Positions 24,701 to 34,934 of a stretch of 64,000 bases of DNA are shown here, in pieces (position 1 is the first letter of the stretch; each line of letters opens with the position of its first letter). The notes beneath the pieces are model-generated. The model was not told the origin of the DNA, did no database searches, and saw nothing but the letters and a program-made list of their open reading frames with translations. The position numbers and the translations under genes were made by a program. The DNA is taken from the NCBI GenBank assembly GCA_020137815.1, contig CM035354.1:7731487-7795486 (forward strand), given 5' to 3'. This DNA is from Hormiphora californensis (taxonomy: Eukaryota; Ctenophora; Tentaculata; Cydippida; Pleurobrachiidae).

Positions 24701-26731
24701 TTATCTCTAAGAAACTTTTCCATTTTGACCCACCTTATTTCTAAGAAACTTTTCCATTTTAACCCACCTTATCTCTAAGAAACTTTTCCATTTTAACCCA
24801 CCTTATCTCTAAGAAACTTTTCCATTTGACCCACCTTATCTCTAAGAAACTTTTCCATTTTAACCCACCTTATCTCTAAGAAACTTTTCCATTTTAACCC
24901 ACCTTATCTCTAAGAAACTTTTCCATTTTAACTCACCTTATCTCTAAGAAACTTTTCCATTTTGACCCACCTTATTTCTAAGAAACTTTTCCATTTTAAC
25001 CCACCTTATCTCTAAGAAACTTTTCCATTTTAACCCACCTTATCTCTAAGAAACTTTTCCATTTGACCCACCTTATCTCTAAGAAACTTTTCCATTTTAA
25101 CCCACCTTATCTCTAAGAAACTTTTCCATTTTAACCCACCTTATCTCTAAGAAACTTTTCCATTTTAACCCACCTTATCTCTAAGAAACTTTTCCATTTT
25201 ACCCACCTTATCTCTAAGAAACTTTTCCATTTTAACCCACCTTATCTCTAAGAAACTTTTCCATTTTAACCCACCTTATCTCTAAGAAACTTTTCCATTT
25301 TAACCCACCTTATCTCTAAGAAACTTTTCCATTTTGACCCACCTTATTTCTAAGAAACTTTTCCATTTTAACCCACCTTATCTCTAAGAAACTTTTCCAT
25401 TTTGACCCACCTTATTTCTAAGAAACTTTTCCATTTTAACCCACCTTATATCTAAGAAACTTTTCCATTTTAACCCACCTTATCTCTAAGAAACTTTTCC
25501 ATTTTAACCCATCTTATCTCTAAGAAACTTTTCCATTTTAACCCACCTTATCTCTAAGAAACTTTTCCATTTTGACCCACCTTATTTCTAAGAAACTTTT
25601 CCATTTTAACCCACCTTATCTCTAAGAAACTTTTCCATTTTGACCCACCTTATTTCTAAGAAACTTTTCCATTTTAACCCACCTTATATCTAAGAAACTT
25701 TTCCATTTTAACCCACCTTATCTCTAAGAAACATTCCCATTTTGACCCACCTTATCTCTAAGAAACTTTTCCATTTTAACCCACCTTATCTCTAAGAAAC
25801 TTTTCCATTTTAACCCACCTTATCTCTAAGAAACTTTTCCATTTTAACCCACCTTATCTCTAAGAAACTTTTCCATTTTAACTCACCTTATCTCTAAGAA
25901 ACTTTTCCATTTTAACCCACCTTATCTCTAAGAAACTTTTCCATTTTAACCCAACTTATCTCTAAGAAACTTCTCCATTTTAACCCACCTTATCTCTAAG
26001 AAACTTTTCCATTTTGACCCACCTTATCTCTAAGAAACATTCCCATTTTGACCTACCATACAGTGCTGCTTGTAGTGGGAATACGGTGTCTGAATAATAC
26101 GGTATTTGACCATTACGGTTTCTGAAATACATATGTATTTGAAATACATATATATTTCGGTGTCACGTGTTGTCAACCTGGCGCTCTGATTGGTCTCGTA
26201 TTACCGTTTTTCACTGATACCGTGTTGAACTGATACTGTATTCTCACTACAAGCACCCATGTTATCTCTAAGAAACATTCCCATTTTGACCCACCTTATC
26301 TCTAAGAAACTTTTCCATTTTGACCCAACTTATCTCTAAGAAACATTCCCATTTTAACTCACCTTATCTCTAAGAAACTTTTCCATTTTAACCCACCTTA
26401 TCTCTAAGAAACTTTTCCATTTTAACCCAACTTATCTCTAAGAAACTTCTCCATTTTAACCCACCTTATCTCTAAGAAACTTTTCCGTTTTAACCCACCT
26501 TATCTCTTAGAAACTGTACCAAACCCCTGCCCCGTCATATCAATCCCAGTAAATCGAGACCGTGATAATGATATTGGTTACGAAGTTACCCCTTGCCAGC
26601 GCGCGCGAAGGTCGCCTGGCGACCTCTTTAGAGGGGTTATTTCGTAACCAACCTAGCTTGAGAAGAGGTAGGTCTGTGTTGATATCTGTAGATATGATAT
26701 CAGTAGGCTCTTCCTCTGCTGCAGAAGCCAT
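21762..26731 (-). CDS. GLMN: Glomulin-like HEAT-type protein
   Basis: Two exons, 26653-26731 (26 codons plus one base) and 21762-23140, join in phase to give 485 aa. It is an all-helical repeat protein without a signal peptide. Segments such as HMPLVYSPSYLFKTTLPWLL, DVLEASSKLLATLSLLYLLP and SSPDISGFFIDQFRGVI align by eye with glomulin (an RBX1-binding inhibitor of cullin-RING ligases; the ALF4/YAP-binding family). Similarity is modest, so the name is moderately supported. The only intron is occupied almost entirely by a 34 bp minisatellite. The region before the ATG, TACTAACCTCAACCCATAG, has a textbook branch site and acceptor 10 bases upstream of the ATG. The second exon could also be started at its own ATG (23132), dropping the first exon. 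Confidence 0.65.
23196..26513. repeat. 3.3 kb minisatellite, 34 bp unit, in the glomulin intron
   Basis: About 90 head-to-tail copies of CTTATCTCTAAGAAAC(TTTT or ATTC)CCATTTTRACCCAC. Two main variants (AACTTTTCC and AACATTCCC) are interspersed; the TTTT type dominates the later half. Blocks of several units repeat as higher-order groups (for example around 24690-25080). An unrelated inverted-repeat element interrupts it at 26061-26258. There are no spacers, so it is not a CRISPR array. Confidence 0.97.
26061..26258. mobile_element. Small MITE inserted in the minisatellite
   Basis: Terminal inverted repeats CAGTGCTGCTTGTAGTGGGA and, inverted, GGGTGCTTGTAGTGAGAATA enclose about 150 bp with no coding content. 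The flanks are minisatellite units. Confidence 0.75.
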
Positions 26732-26852
26732 GATCCAGATCACTATGGGTTGAGGTTAGTAGCTTTTGGATGTCAATAGAAACGAAGGAATCAACGAATC
26801 CAACAATCAAACATCTAAAAACAAAAATTGATTTTAAAAGACACACACAAGA

Positions 26853-27894
26853 TTACTCTTTTTTGGCCATAACAATTTGGAAGGTAATCTTCCCGTCCCT
26901 CACAAACTCCTCCCTTGCTTTGAAGAACATTGGGTCAGGTCCCTCCAGTTTGAACTCGGTTACCTTGCCCTTCTTAGCGATATTGCACTTGATACAGTGT
27001 GAATCTAGATCCTCCCCACCACTATATACCAGTCCATTCCTCCTCAGTGCCGCCTCCATCTCCTCCCTAGACAGGACTGTGTTCATGGAGTTGAGCCGCA
27101 TGAACTCCGCTACTTCCTCTAGAGGGACCTTCCTCAGGAAGTCAGTGGTAACCAGGACACCAGAACCAGGTTCCAGAACCCCGCTCACTTCTTTTAACAC
27201 ATCATCTATTCGGTGGTGAGCATAGAATATGGAGGTTTGCATGACAACATGGGTGAATGGAGCGAGGGATTTGACTGCCTCAGGGATCTCATAATATGAT
27301 CCACAGTGAAACTCTGCCCTAATATCTGGATACCTCTCCTTATAGGAGGCTAGGTATTGATTGGCCCTCTCTACATGCCCATCAGCCAGATCGACCCCCA
27401 CAACTGTAGCACCTGTAGTGGCCGCTATATCAAGTGCAGGGGCTCCCTTCCCACACCCTAGATCCAGTACCTTAGAGGTGGCAGTGATGGAAGAGATCTC
27501 GGCTAACCGGGCCGTCATGTTCCTAGCACTCTCCCCAACCGTCTCTGTGCCGGTGCGGTAGTAGCCGATTGTGATGTAGCCTGTATCATCAAACATGATG
27601 TCCATAGCATCTGTAGTACAAAGAGGGGGTTGGAAATGAAACTACACAGACTATCTTATCTATCTGCTGTCTTATCTATCTGCTGTCTTATCTATCTGGG
27701 CTGACAACACCATACAACCCGCATCCTACCCAACACAAAGTACCAATTCCATTCTCTAACCCCCCCCCCCCTCAATTTACCCTATTTTGTCCGGTAGCAA
27801 CCCAAACTAACTTACTAGTGAACTTACTACTTCCGGCTCGCATGTTCCATTTCGTTCTCAAAGCATCCAAACGTTCCTGGTCAGTAGTTGCCAT
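26853..27894 (-). CDS. Class I SAM-dependent methyltransferase A
   Basis: Exons 27816-27894 and 26853-27610 join in phase to give 278 aa. SAM-binding motif I is VLDLGCGKGAPALDIA, followed by TVVGVDLADG and, further on, THVVMQTSIFYAHHRIDDVL and LVTTDF. This is a small-molecule methyltransferase fold of the type-11/12 group (sarcosine/dimethylglycine or tocopherol MT-like). The substrate cannot be told from sequence. No signal peptide, so probably cytosolic. It is paralogous to the gene at 28436-29430 with the same intron position. A TTAATTTCAG acceptor lies 5 bases before the ATG, and the 3' end is only 121 bp from the glomulin start. Confidence 0.9.
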
Positions 27895-28435
27895 GGTTTC
27901 TGAAATTAATTGATTTCAACAGAATGAAAATATTTCAGTTCCAGAGAGTTATAGAATTGCTGTATCGTTAATTTTGTATCAACAACTTACCAAGATGCAG
28001 GGTGATGTTCAGGACTTTATCAGATGATCAAGCAGTCATTGCTGTACAAATAATTCAATGGGGTTAAGGTATCTAATATCATATAAGTTATTTCAGGGCG
28101 AGGAGCTATGTTTATGAGACTTAGCACAAGGAGGAGGATGTTAGTGCCTCGCCCTACAAAGAATTTGGAGACTTGGGAAATTAAAACGACAACACATAAA
28201 GAAATCTGAAACTAATAAAATGGTATTTACAAAATACTATCATACAATACAACTAAAAAGGAGTACAAATAAACTCTTAAAAAACTAAAACTTGAATTTA
28301 CAAACTTAAAATAGCATACGTTTAATATCTCCATTACCATACAAATACAACAAAATTTACACACTATTTACACACTAAATAAAATCAGTCACCGAGCTGA
28401 CTACCTATCGATACGATAAATACCCAGAGTGAACC

Positions 28436-29430
28436 TCAAATCTCTGCCGGTGCATCTTTCCTTGCCATTACAATCTGAAAGGACACCTTCCCATCGCGAA
28501 CAGAGTCAGCCCTAACCCTAAAGAACTGAGGGTTAGACCCCTCTATCTTCAGCTCCTCAACTTTATTCATCTTGGCGGTGTTGCACTTTATGTAGTGGGT
28601 ATCAAGGTTCTCTCCCCCACAATATACCATCCCATTTCGTTTCAAAGCAGCCTCCATCTCCCCCTTGCTGAGGACTGTCTTCATGTTCATGAACTGTAGC
28701 AAGTCAGTCACATCCTCTAAAGGTGCTATTCGTTGGAAATCAGTGGTAACCAGGACACCAGAACCAAGTTCCAGAACCCCGCTTACTTCTTTTAATATCT
28801 CATCGATACGATGGTGTCCATAGAATATGGAGGTTTGCATGACAACATGGGTGAATGGAGCGAGGGATTTGACTGCCTCAGGGATCTCATAATACGATCC
28901 ACAGTGAAACTCTGCCCTAATATCTGGATACCTCTCCTTATAAGAGGCAAGATATTGATTATTTGCTTGTTTAATAAGCCCTTCAGATAGATCCACCCCG
29001 ACCACGGTGGATCCAGTAGTAGCAGCTATGTCAAGGGTAGGAGCCCCCGTACCACACCCTAGATCCAGTACTTTGGAGGAGCTTGTAATGTTCGAGATCT
29101 CTACTAACCGGGCCGTCATGTTCCTAGCGCTCTCCCCAACTGTCTCAGATCCGGTACGGTAGTAACCAGATGTCATGTAGCCTGTATCATCAAACATCGC
29201 CTTCATAGCATCTGCAGAACATGAGATTTGTATTGGAACTGAATTGTAAGTTATCACTCCATTATTCTAGTCAAAGAGTACCTCAACATTGTCCTACTTG
29301 ACCCTATTTCCCCGCACCCCGGAGGGTTAGAACATAATAACCCCAACTAACCGGTGAATGTGGAACTCTCTGCTCTTCCGTTCCACTTAGTTTTCAGTTC
29401 CTTAACATGATCTTCATCATTCGTAGCCAT
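28436..29430 (-). CDS. Class I SAM-dependent methyltransferase B (tandem paralogue)
   Basis: Exons 29352-29430 and 28436-29211 join in phase to give 284 aa, with motif I VLDLGCGTGAPTLDIA and the same architecture and intron as methyltransferase A. The middle third is nearly identical to A even at DNA level, while both ends have diverged. The C-terminus extends to VMARKDAPAEI. A CACAG acceptor lies about 36 bases before the ATG, further than in its neighbours. The substrate is unknown. Confidence 0.9.
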
Positions 29431-29629
29431 GGCAACCAATTCAGTCTTCATCAATCTTCAAATCTGTGAGCATTTAAAATTGGGTAAAATTAGGGTAAAA
29501 TTGCTGCTAAATTTAACACGTTACTTAATTTAACTTTCAGTTTCAACACCTTAACGCTATAAAATTCAGATCATGGTAAATTTGACAGATGTTTGTGATC
29601 CTTAGCCTAAATTTCAGATAGAAATTGAG

Positions 29630-29706
<77 letters not shown>

Positions 29707-29764
29707 TACTGTAGAAGAAATCGATAGAGGTCTCGATAGCAGTCGCTGCACCTGGTGTCTTGCA

Positions 29765-29851
29765 TTATATATTGTAGCGTCAACATTTATTAGAGGAGGC
29801 AGTTATACTATAACTGCCTCCTCTAATAAATGTTGACGCTACAATATATAA
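29765..29851. repeat. Perfect 43-1-43 palindrome
   Basis: The left arm begins TTATATATTGTAGCGTCAAC and ends GGCAGTTATA. After a single C the exact reverse complement follows. No mismatches were found by eye. Confidence 0.93.
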
Positions 29852-30409
29852 CTTATAGGAACAGGATACAAAGTATGATTTCTCTCTCTCGAGTGTCACC
29901 CTCCACTGATCTCAGGGGCACAAAGGTCCGGCAATATCGCCCAGGCACTCTGTAGATAGATAGGGGCACAAAGGAGTTCTTGGTAGCTGGTGATGGGGCC
30001 CGGGAGAGGGGGCACTCTAGCAGCTGTATGCAAGCTCAATCTCAGTCACCAATGTCAGGCGGCTTTTTACGTTCATTACAAGTTCCTTCTTTTCTGTCAG
30101 AGTAGTACAGCTGTCATACAGCTGTTAGAGTATTTTGTTTTGATGTTCCAGAGAGGGATGGGGGAGGGGTTTCAGTGGTATTTGTTTCAGATCTGGTGCA
30201 TTAGTTATCGATCCCTCTCTCTATCGCTTCTGACACTAACTCTGTTCCCTTTTCTCCGTTTCGCACATTTTTCTGAGATTCGTTTAACCATGAGACGGGG
30301 ACATGTGAGCCAGGTGGATAAACGATGAGACCATCTAGGTTCTATATATCTTTCTCTCACTCTCCTCTCTCCCCCTAACTCTCTTTTGTTCGACGTTCTC
30401 TTCCCCTAA

Positions 30410-30534
<125 letters not shown>

Positions 30535-30633
30535 ATTTCTTTAACTTTTCCCATTCTTTGTTCTGAGGGAGCTAATGACAGACCACGTAACCTGAACTAC
30601 AAGTTTCATTAATATTTGACGCGTTCAATAGCC

Positions 30634-33600
30634 ATGATACTAGTCCTTGTTTTGGTACTGCAGTTTTGTCATGGTAGCTATCAGTCAGACACTGTTCCTG
30701 ATGGAAATACAGGTGAGAGCTGGTATTCACCAGGTTTAGTTGAACTCCCATTCTCCGATGGGAAACACTATTTAATGGTGCCACTATTTTCAGGAGATCT
30801 AGAGGTGGTGTCCTTGGATGGGTTTCTGAAGCTCCGATCCAAGTCCGACCCTGATTTAATCTGGTGTTGGGGTACTAACACCACCTATACAGTCAATGTT
30901 GAGCAATATTGTCTAAGGCAAGAGTATTCCCAGCCGTGTCCTGAGGACCCAAAGTTTTACCAGGGATGTGGCTCCAATAATGACTCCAAATGTCCTAGCC
31001 CCTACGATCTATCCAAACCAGAGCGGACTCTCTGTGGACTGAACGTGTGCCATTACAGATCCGCCACTAGCGGTAACTACTTCACTATCAGCGGTAAAAC
31101 AGTTGAATGGTATTTTGATTGCAATGGTAAAGTTAACTGCCTGAATAGTGATGGTGCTGATGAGAAATGGTGCGATACCACTGATGATCCTTACGTCTGT
31201 TACACCGGTAAACGTATTAACAGGAACCGCACCTGTGATGGGGTTATTGACTGTAACCCTGAGATGGCAGACGATGAACAGGGATGTGAACACCCTTATG
31301 GTAAGGATTGCACTATGAATGGGCACCCAAAGTGGCAGATCCCCAGGTATGTGTGTCTGGAAAGGAATGTAAACACTTTCAAATGTGACAATGACACCCA
31401 CATGGATGATTGTGAGTGGGTGGGAGGGTGCTGGAGTACCATGTCGTTCTACAACACTGATGAGGAACCACGCTGGCAGAACCTATCCGCTAGACAGATG
31501 TGCACACCACGTGATGATCCACTGTTCCGAGGGTGTGTTGATGGTAGGGATCAGATCAACTGTACCTCAGGAGCGGTCCTGACATGCCCCATAGGAGGAC
31601 ACCCCAGTACTCTGACAGATCTAGCACTCTGTACGAGGTGGCCCATTTGTGAGGTAGGTCCACAAGATGGGGGCACACCCCTGGATGAGCAGTGTGTGTG
31701 GGATGTAGAGGTAGGGTGCAACACACACAAACATGTTATGTGTGACGGGAAGGAGGACTGCCCCTTTGGTGGGGATGAAACTGCTGACATTTGTAGGTTC
31801 ACCCTCAACACCACCTGTGTGAGGCGGGTTGGTGATCTGGGTGGTATAGCGACACCCATCCCATCTGCTTGGCTGTGTGATGGGGTGACGGACTGTCAGA
31901 ATGGAGCTGACGAGAACAGGACCCTGTGGAGGGAGTGTGGGAGTCAGAGGAGCAAGATCCGGTGTGTCCCTAAGAGTGAGAAGTGTAGGGAGATGTTCAG
32001 GTGTGGCCTAGACAACTATCTTGACATGGAGTACCTGTGCGATGGGATATCCAACTGTGAAAGGGAGGGTCAGGTGTGTTCAGCTGCACAACAACTAGCA
32101 GTGAACCCCTTCAAACCCATCACATATGGAACCTCCCGATACCTCCTGACATGTGTACCTGGGTTCAACCCACCCTTTTCCCAGAGATGTGCTCCTGAAG
32201 TGGCTGACTTCCTAGCCCCTGCATTTGGTATTGATCAGGTGACCATGATCCTGCCTAACAGTATAACCACCCTGAAGTCTCTGGGGATGGCGGATTGTAG
32301 GACCAGCTATGGGGAGCTTTACGTGTACCTAGCGTGCATGGGTAAATGCCCTGGTATCCCGTGTCCAGTCCGGAAGATCGAGACTGCTGATTGCACGAAC
32401 TACTTTGACAAGATATACACTCTCTCAAAGGACAAGGATAGTCTGACCTTAGTAACACCCAACAGAGACAGTCCAACAGGGTTCTCTCATCGCCAGTTGT
32501 TCCCCTGCTCTAATGGGATCTGTATCCCCTACTCAGAGGTGTGTAATCTGGCTGACGACTGTGGAGATGGCAGTGATGAGGATAGCTGTTCAAACCATTT
32601 CAAATGTGGTTCTGGAGAGTTCATCAGGCTGGGGCAGCGGTGTGATGGGGTACTGGACTGTAAAGATAGGTCAGATGAGTGCAATGGGAGCTGTACACAG
32701 AGTATTATTGATGGGATGGGCCTGGTAGTGGCATCTTGGATTATTGGAGTTACAGCCACCTTTCTGAATCTAGTTGTCATGGTTAAACAAGGGAGGGCGG
32801 TGTACAAGGCCAGGACCTCTGTAGCCCTTATCAACTCTGTTTTTGTAGGGTTCATCTCTATGGGTGACTTCATGGTTGGTCTCTATCTCTTCTTGTTGAG
32901 CGTGTACAATGCAACCAAGGGTTCCCAGTACTGTGAGGTCAGGTTTGAATGGTTAACTGGTTCTACTTGCTCCTTTCTGGGGGTTCTTAGTACACTGGGA
33001 TCCCTTCTCTCTCTCTACTCAATGACAGTCCTGAGTATTATTCGAGCGTACAACCTGACTCGTCTCTCCCTACCATCCACACCATCATCCTCAGAGCGAC
33101 TCAGGATCCTTGCTCTCTGTCTCCTCCTCCCACTATGTGCCCTCTTTGTGGCGTGTTTCCCTCTCCTCAACGAGCTAGAAGAGTACTTTATTAACGGACT
33201 CTACTACGGAGCTGATAACCCCTTGTTTGTGGGGGCTCCCACACGACCCCAGCACAGATCTATCCTGTCAGGGTACTACAACCGTCGTATCACAACTGGA
33301 AACTGGGCCAGAATCAGGTTCCTCGTCCGGAGCATGTTCTCCCAGGATCACGGGGGTATTTCTGGGAATAAACTGGGTTTCTATGGCAACGCAGGATGCT
33401 GCTTGTTCAAGTATTTTGTCCACCAGGACGACCCTCAGAAGGTATTCTCCTGGGTTATCCTGATTACCAACTCTATTTGTCTCCTGGTTGTCCTGGTTTC
33501 ATATTGTGTTGTCACGGTGGTTGCTAGGCATGTTGGGGCAGGTACTAACTCAGGCAGCAACAGTGCCAAGTTACAGAGAAAGATTAGCATCATCATAGCA

Positions 33601-33930
33601 ACTGATTTCACCTGTTGGACACCCTTTGCAATCATTGCCACTTTAAACTTTCTGGAAGTATTCGATGCCACCGACCTCTACGGACTGTTCTCTATTATTG
33701 TCCTGCCAATTAACTCAATGATAAACCCACTGTTGTACGATAGGATAATATCCAAGGCAATCAAGACAATCGTCAGGAAATCTGGTCAGAAAATAGTTGA
33801 GATTTCCCTGAAGAACTTTAGTCACGTTGAGCCACCTCAGGAGGGAGAGGAGGGCCAGGGAGATTCGAGTCCCCGTCCAACCCGGCCTGGTATACCGAGA
33901 ATGAAAACTGTGTCGTCACTTGTATTGTAA
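30634..33930 (+). CDS. LDLa-repeat rhodopsin-family GPCR (GRL101/RXFP-like)
   Basis: Intronless coding region of 1098 aa. The ATG at 30634, two bases after TTCAATAG, encodes a signal peptide (MILVLVLVLQFCHG). The open frame extends to an upstream TTG, but the ATG fits the signal. The ectodomain has about eight LDL-receptor class A modules (CDGVIDC, CDGKEDC, CDGVTDC, CDGISNC, CGDGSDEDSC, CDGVLDCKDRSDEC and others), some degenerate, up to residue about 690. Seven transmembrane helices follow (about 695-1045). Features shared with leucine-rich-repeat/relaxin-type receptors include SMGDFMVGLYL and CWTPFAII, and NPLLYD replaces NPxxY. The DRY site reads IRAY, so the Asp/Glu is missing. No leucine-rich repeats are seen between the LDLa part and the first helix, which resembles neither RXFP nor GRL101 fully. 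The ligand is unknown. Confidence 0.9.
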   Translation: MILVLVLVLQFCHGSYQSDTVPDGNTGESWYSPGLVELPFSDGKHYLMVPLFSGDLEVVSLDGFLKLRSKSDPDLIWCWGTNTTYTVNVEQYCLRQEYSQPCPEDPKFYQGCGSNNDSKCPSPYDLSKPERTLCGLNVCHYRSATSGNYFTISGKTVEWYFDCNGKVNCLNSDGADEKWCDTTDDPYVCYTGKRINRNRTCDGVIDCNPEMADDEQGCEHPYGKDCTMNGHPKWQIPRYVCLERNVNTFKCDNDTHMDDCEWVGGCWSTMSFYNTDEEPRWQNLSARQMCTPRDDPLFRGCVDGRDQINCTSGAVLTCPIGGHPSTLTDLALCTRWPICEVGPQDGGTPLDEQCVWDVEVGCNTHKHVMCDGKEDCPFGGDETADICRFTLNTTCVRRVGDLGGIATPIPSAWLCDGVTDCQNGADENRTLWRECGSQRSKIRCVPKSEKCREMFRCGLDNYLDMEYLCDGISNCEREGQVCSAAQQLAVNPFKPITYGTSRYLLTCVPGFNPPFSQRCAPEVADFLAPAFGIDQVTMILPNSITTLKSLGMADCRTSYGELYVYLACMGKCPGIPCPVRKIETADCTNYFDKIYTLSKDKDSLTLVTPNRDSPTGFSHRQLFPCSNGICIPYSEVCNLADDCGDGSDEDSCSNHFKCGSGEFIRLGQRCDGVLDCKDRSDECNGSCTQSIIDGMGLVVASWIIGVTATFLNLVVMVKQGRAVYKARTSVALINSVFVGFISMGDFMVGLYLFLLSVYNATKGSQYCEVRFEWLTGSTCSFLGVLSTLGSLLSLYSMTVLSIIRAYNLTRLSLPSTPSSSERLRILALCLLLPLCALFVACFPLLNELEEYFINGLYYGADNPLFVGAPTRPQHRSILSGYYNRRITTGNWARIRFLVRSMFSQDHGGISGNKLGFYGNAGCCLFKYFVHQDDPQKVFSWVILITNSICLLVVLVSYCVVTVVARHVGAGTNSGSNSAKLQRKISIIIATDFTCWTPFAIIATLNFLEVFDATDLYGLFSIIVLPINSMINPLLYDRIISKAIKTIVRKSGQKIVEISLKNFSHVEPPQEGEEGQGDSSPRPTRPGIPRMKTVSSLVL

Positions 33931-34296
33931 TTATTCCATATATGGTCATGGGAGAAGGATTAGCGAAGTAAGAGAGAGGCGAGCCTAGTGTGGTGATTGT
34001 GATTGAGTATCATGGTTTTAACTTTTATCCAATGCAATTTGACCCAGTTGTTTTTCTGATTTTAAAACGTTTGCGTACTTGGTTTAGGGAGGCAGCAATA
34101 AGTTTTTGGTATTCTCAACTACCCCTTGGGCCTTGGAGTAGTACCTATAGTAAATTTAGTTTCCTGGCTGCTCCAGTGTATAATAGGCATGTACTTTCAA
34201 TACAATACGTCAATACCATCTGCATGTTCAGTGTATTTCTGAATTCTTGGCAACTTCGGGAGACATGGCTGGATTAGGAAATAATGAAAGAAAAGA

Positions 34297-34388
<92 letters not shown>

Positions 34389-34934
34389 GGAGAGAGGGAA
34401 TATGAGAGAGAGAATGAAAGCTAGGAAAGTGAGGCTGCAATTACTGAGCCGGAAACTCCGCTCTTTCTCCCTAAGGCCATGCTCTTCTCAACTAATCCTC
34501 TCTCTCCTTGTCTCTCTTTCCATCCTTCTATCTTAGTGAGTACACTACTCGTTTATTCCATGTGGTCTCAATGATAATCGAACAATCAAACTTGTATATC
34601 GTTTAATCTTTCATTTCCATATACCCTCACTTTTCAAGATTCTTTTTTTACACAGATCATGTAGAATTGATGCCATGCAGGATGGAACAGGTGAAATAGT
34701 TTCCTGACCCCCCTGCCCCCCCCCCATCTTGTACGTGGTACTGCCACACCACACTGTGGGCAGTGTACGTGGTATACCTAGTGCCTACCCATAGCTGTAT
34801 CACCTGATTTATTTCTTGTGAAGGAGTTGTTTTAGAGATAAGCTCCAGCTTAAGTTACAACTCAGTTTGCCAAGCAGTTACATGCAAGTTGCAGAACAGT
34901 TATTTTCAATTAAACACCACGATTTAGGAGGGTC
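33931..34934. other. Intergenic region with (GA)n
   Basis: A 3' flank of the GPCR with a (GA)n tract at about 34296-34398 and a C run near 34718. No gene is supported; short open frames here lack features. Confidence 0.7.

Noticed and set aside
23196-26513. Regular 34 bp repeats resembling a CRISPR array.
   Set aside because: Units are directly tandem with no unique spacers, no cas genes, and a eukaryotic intron context.
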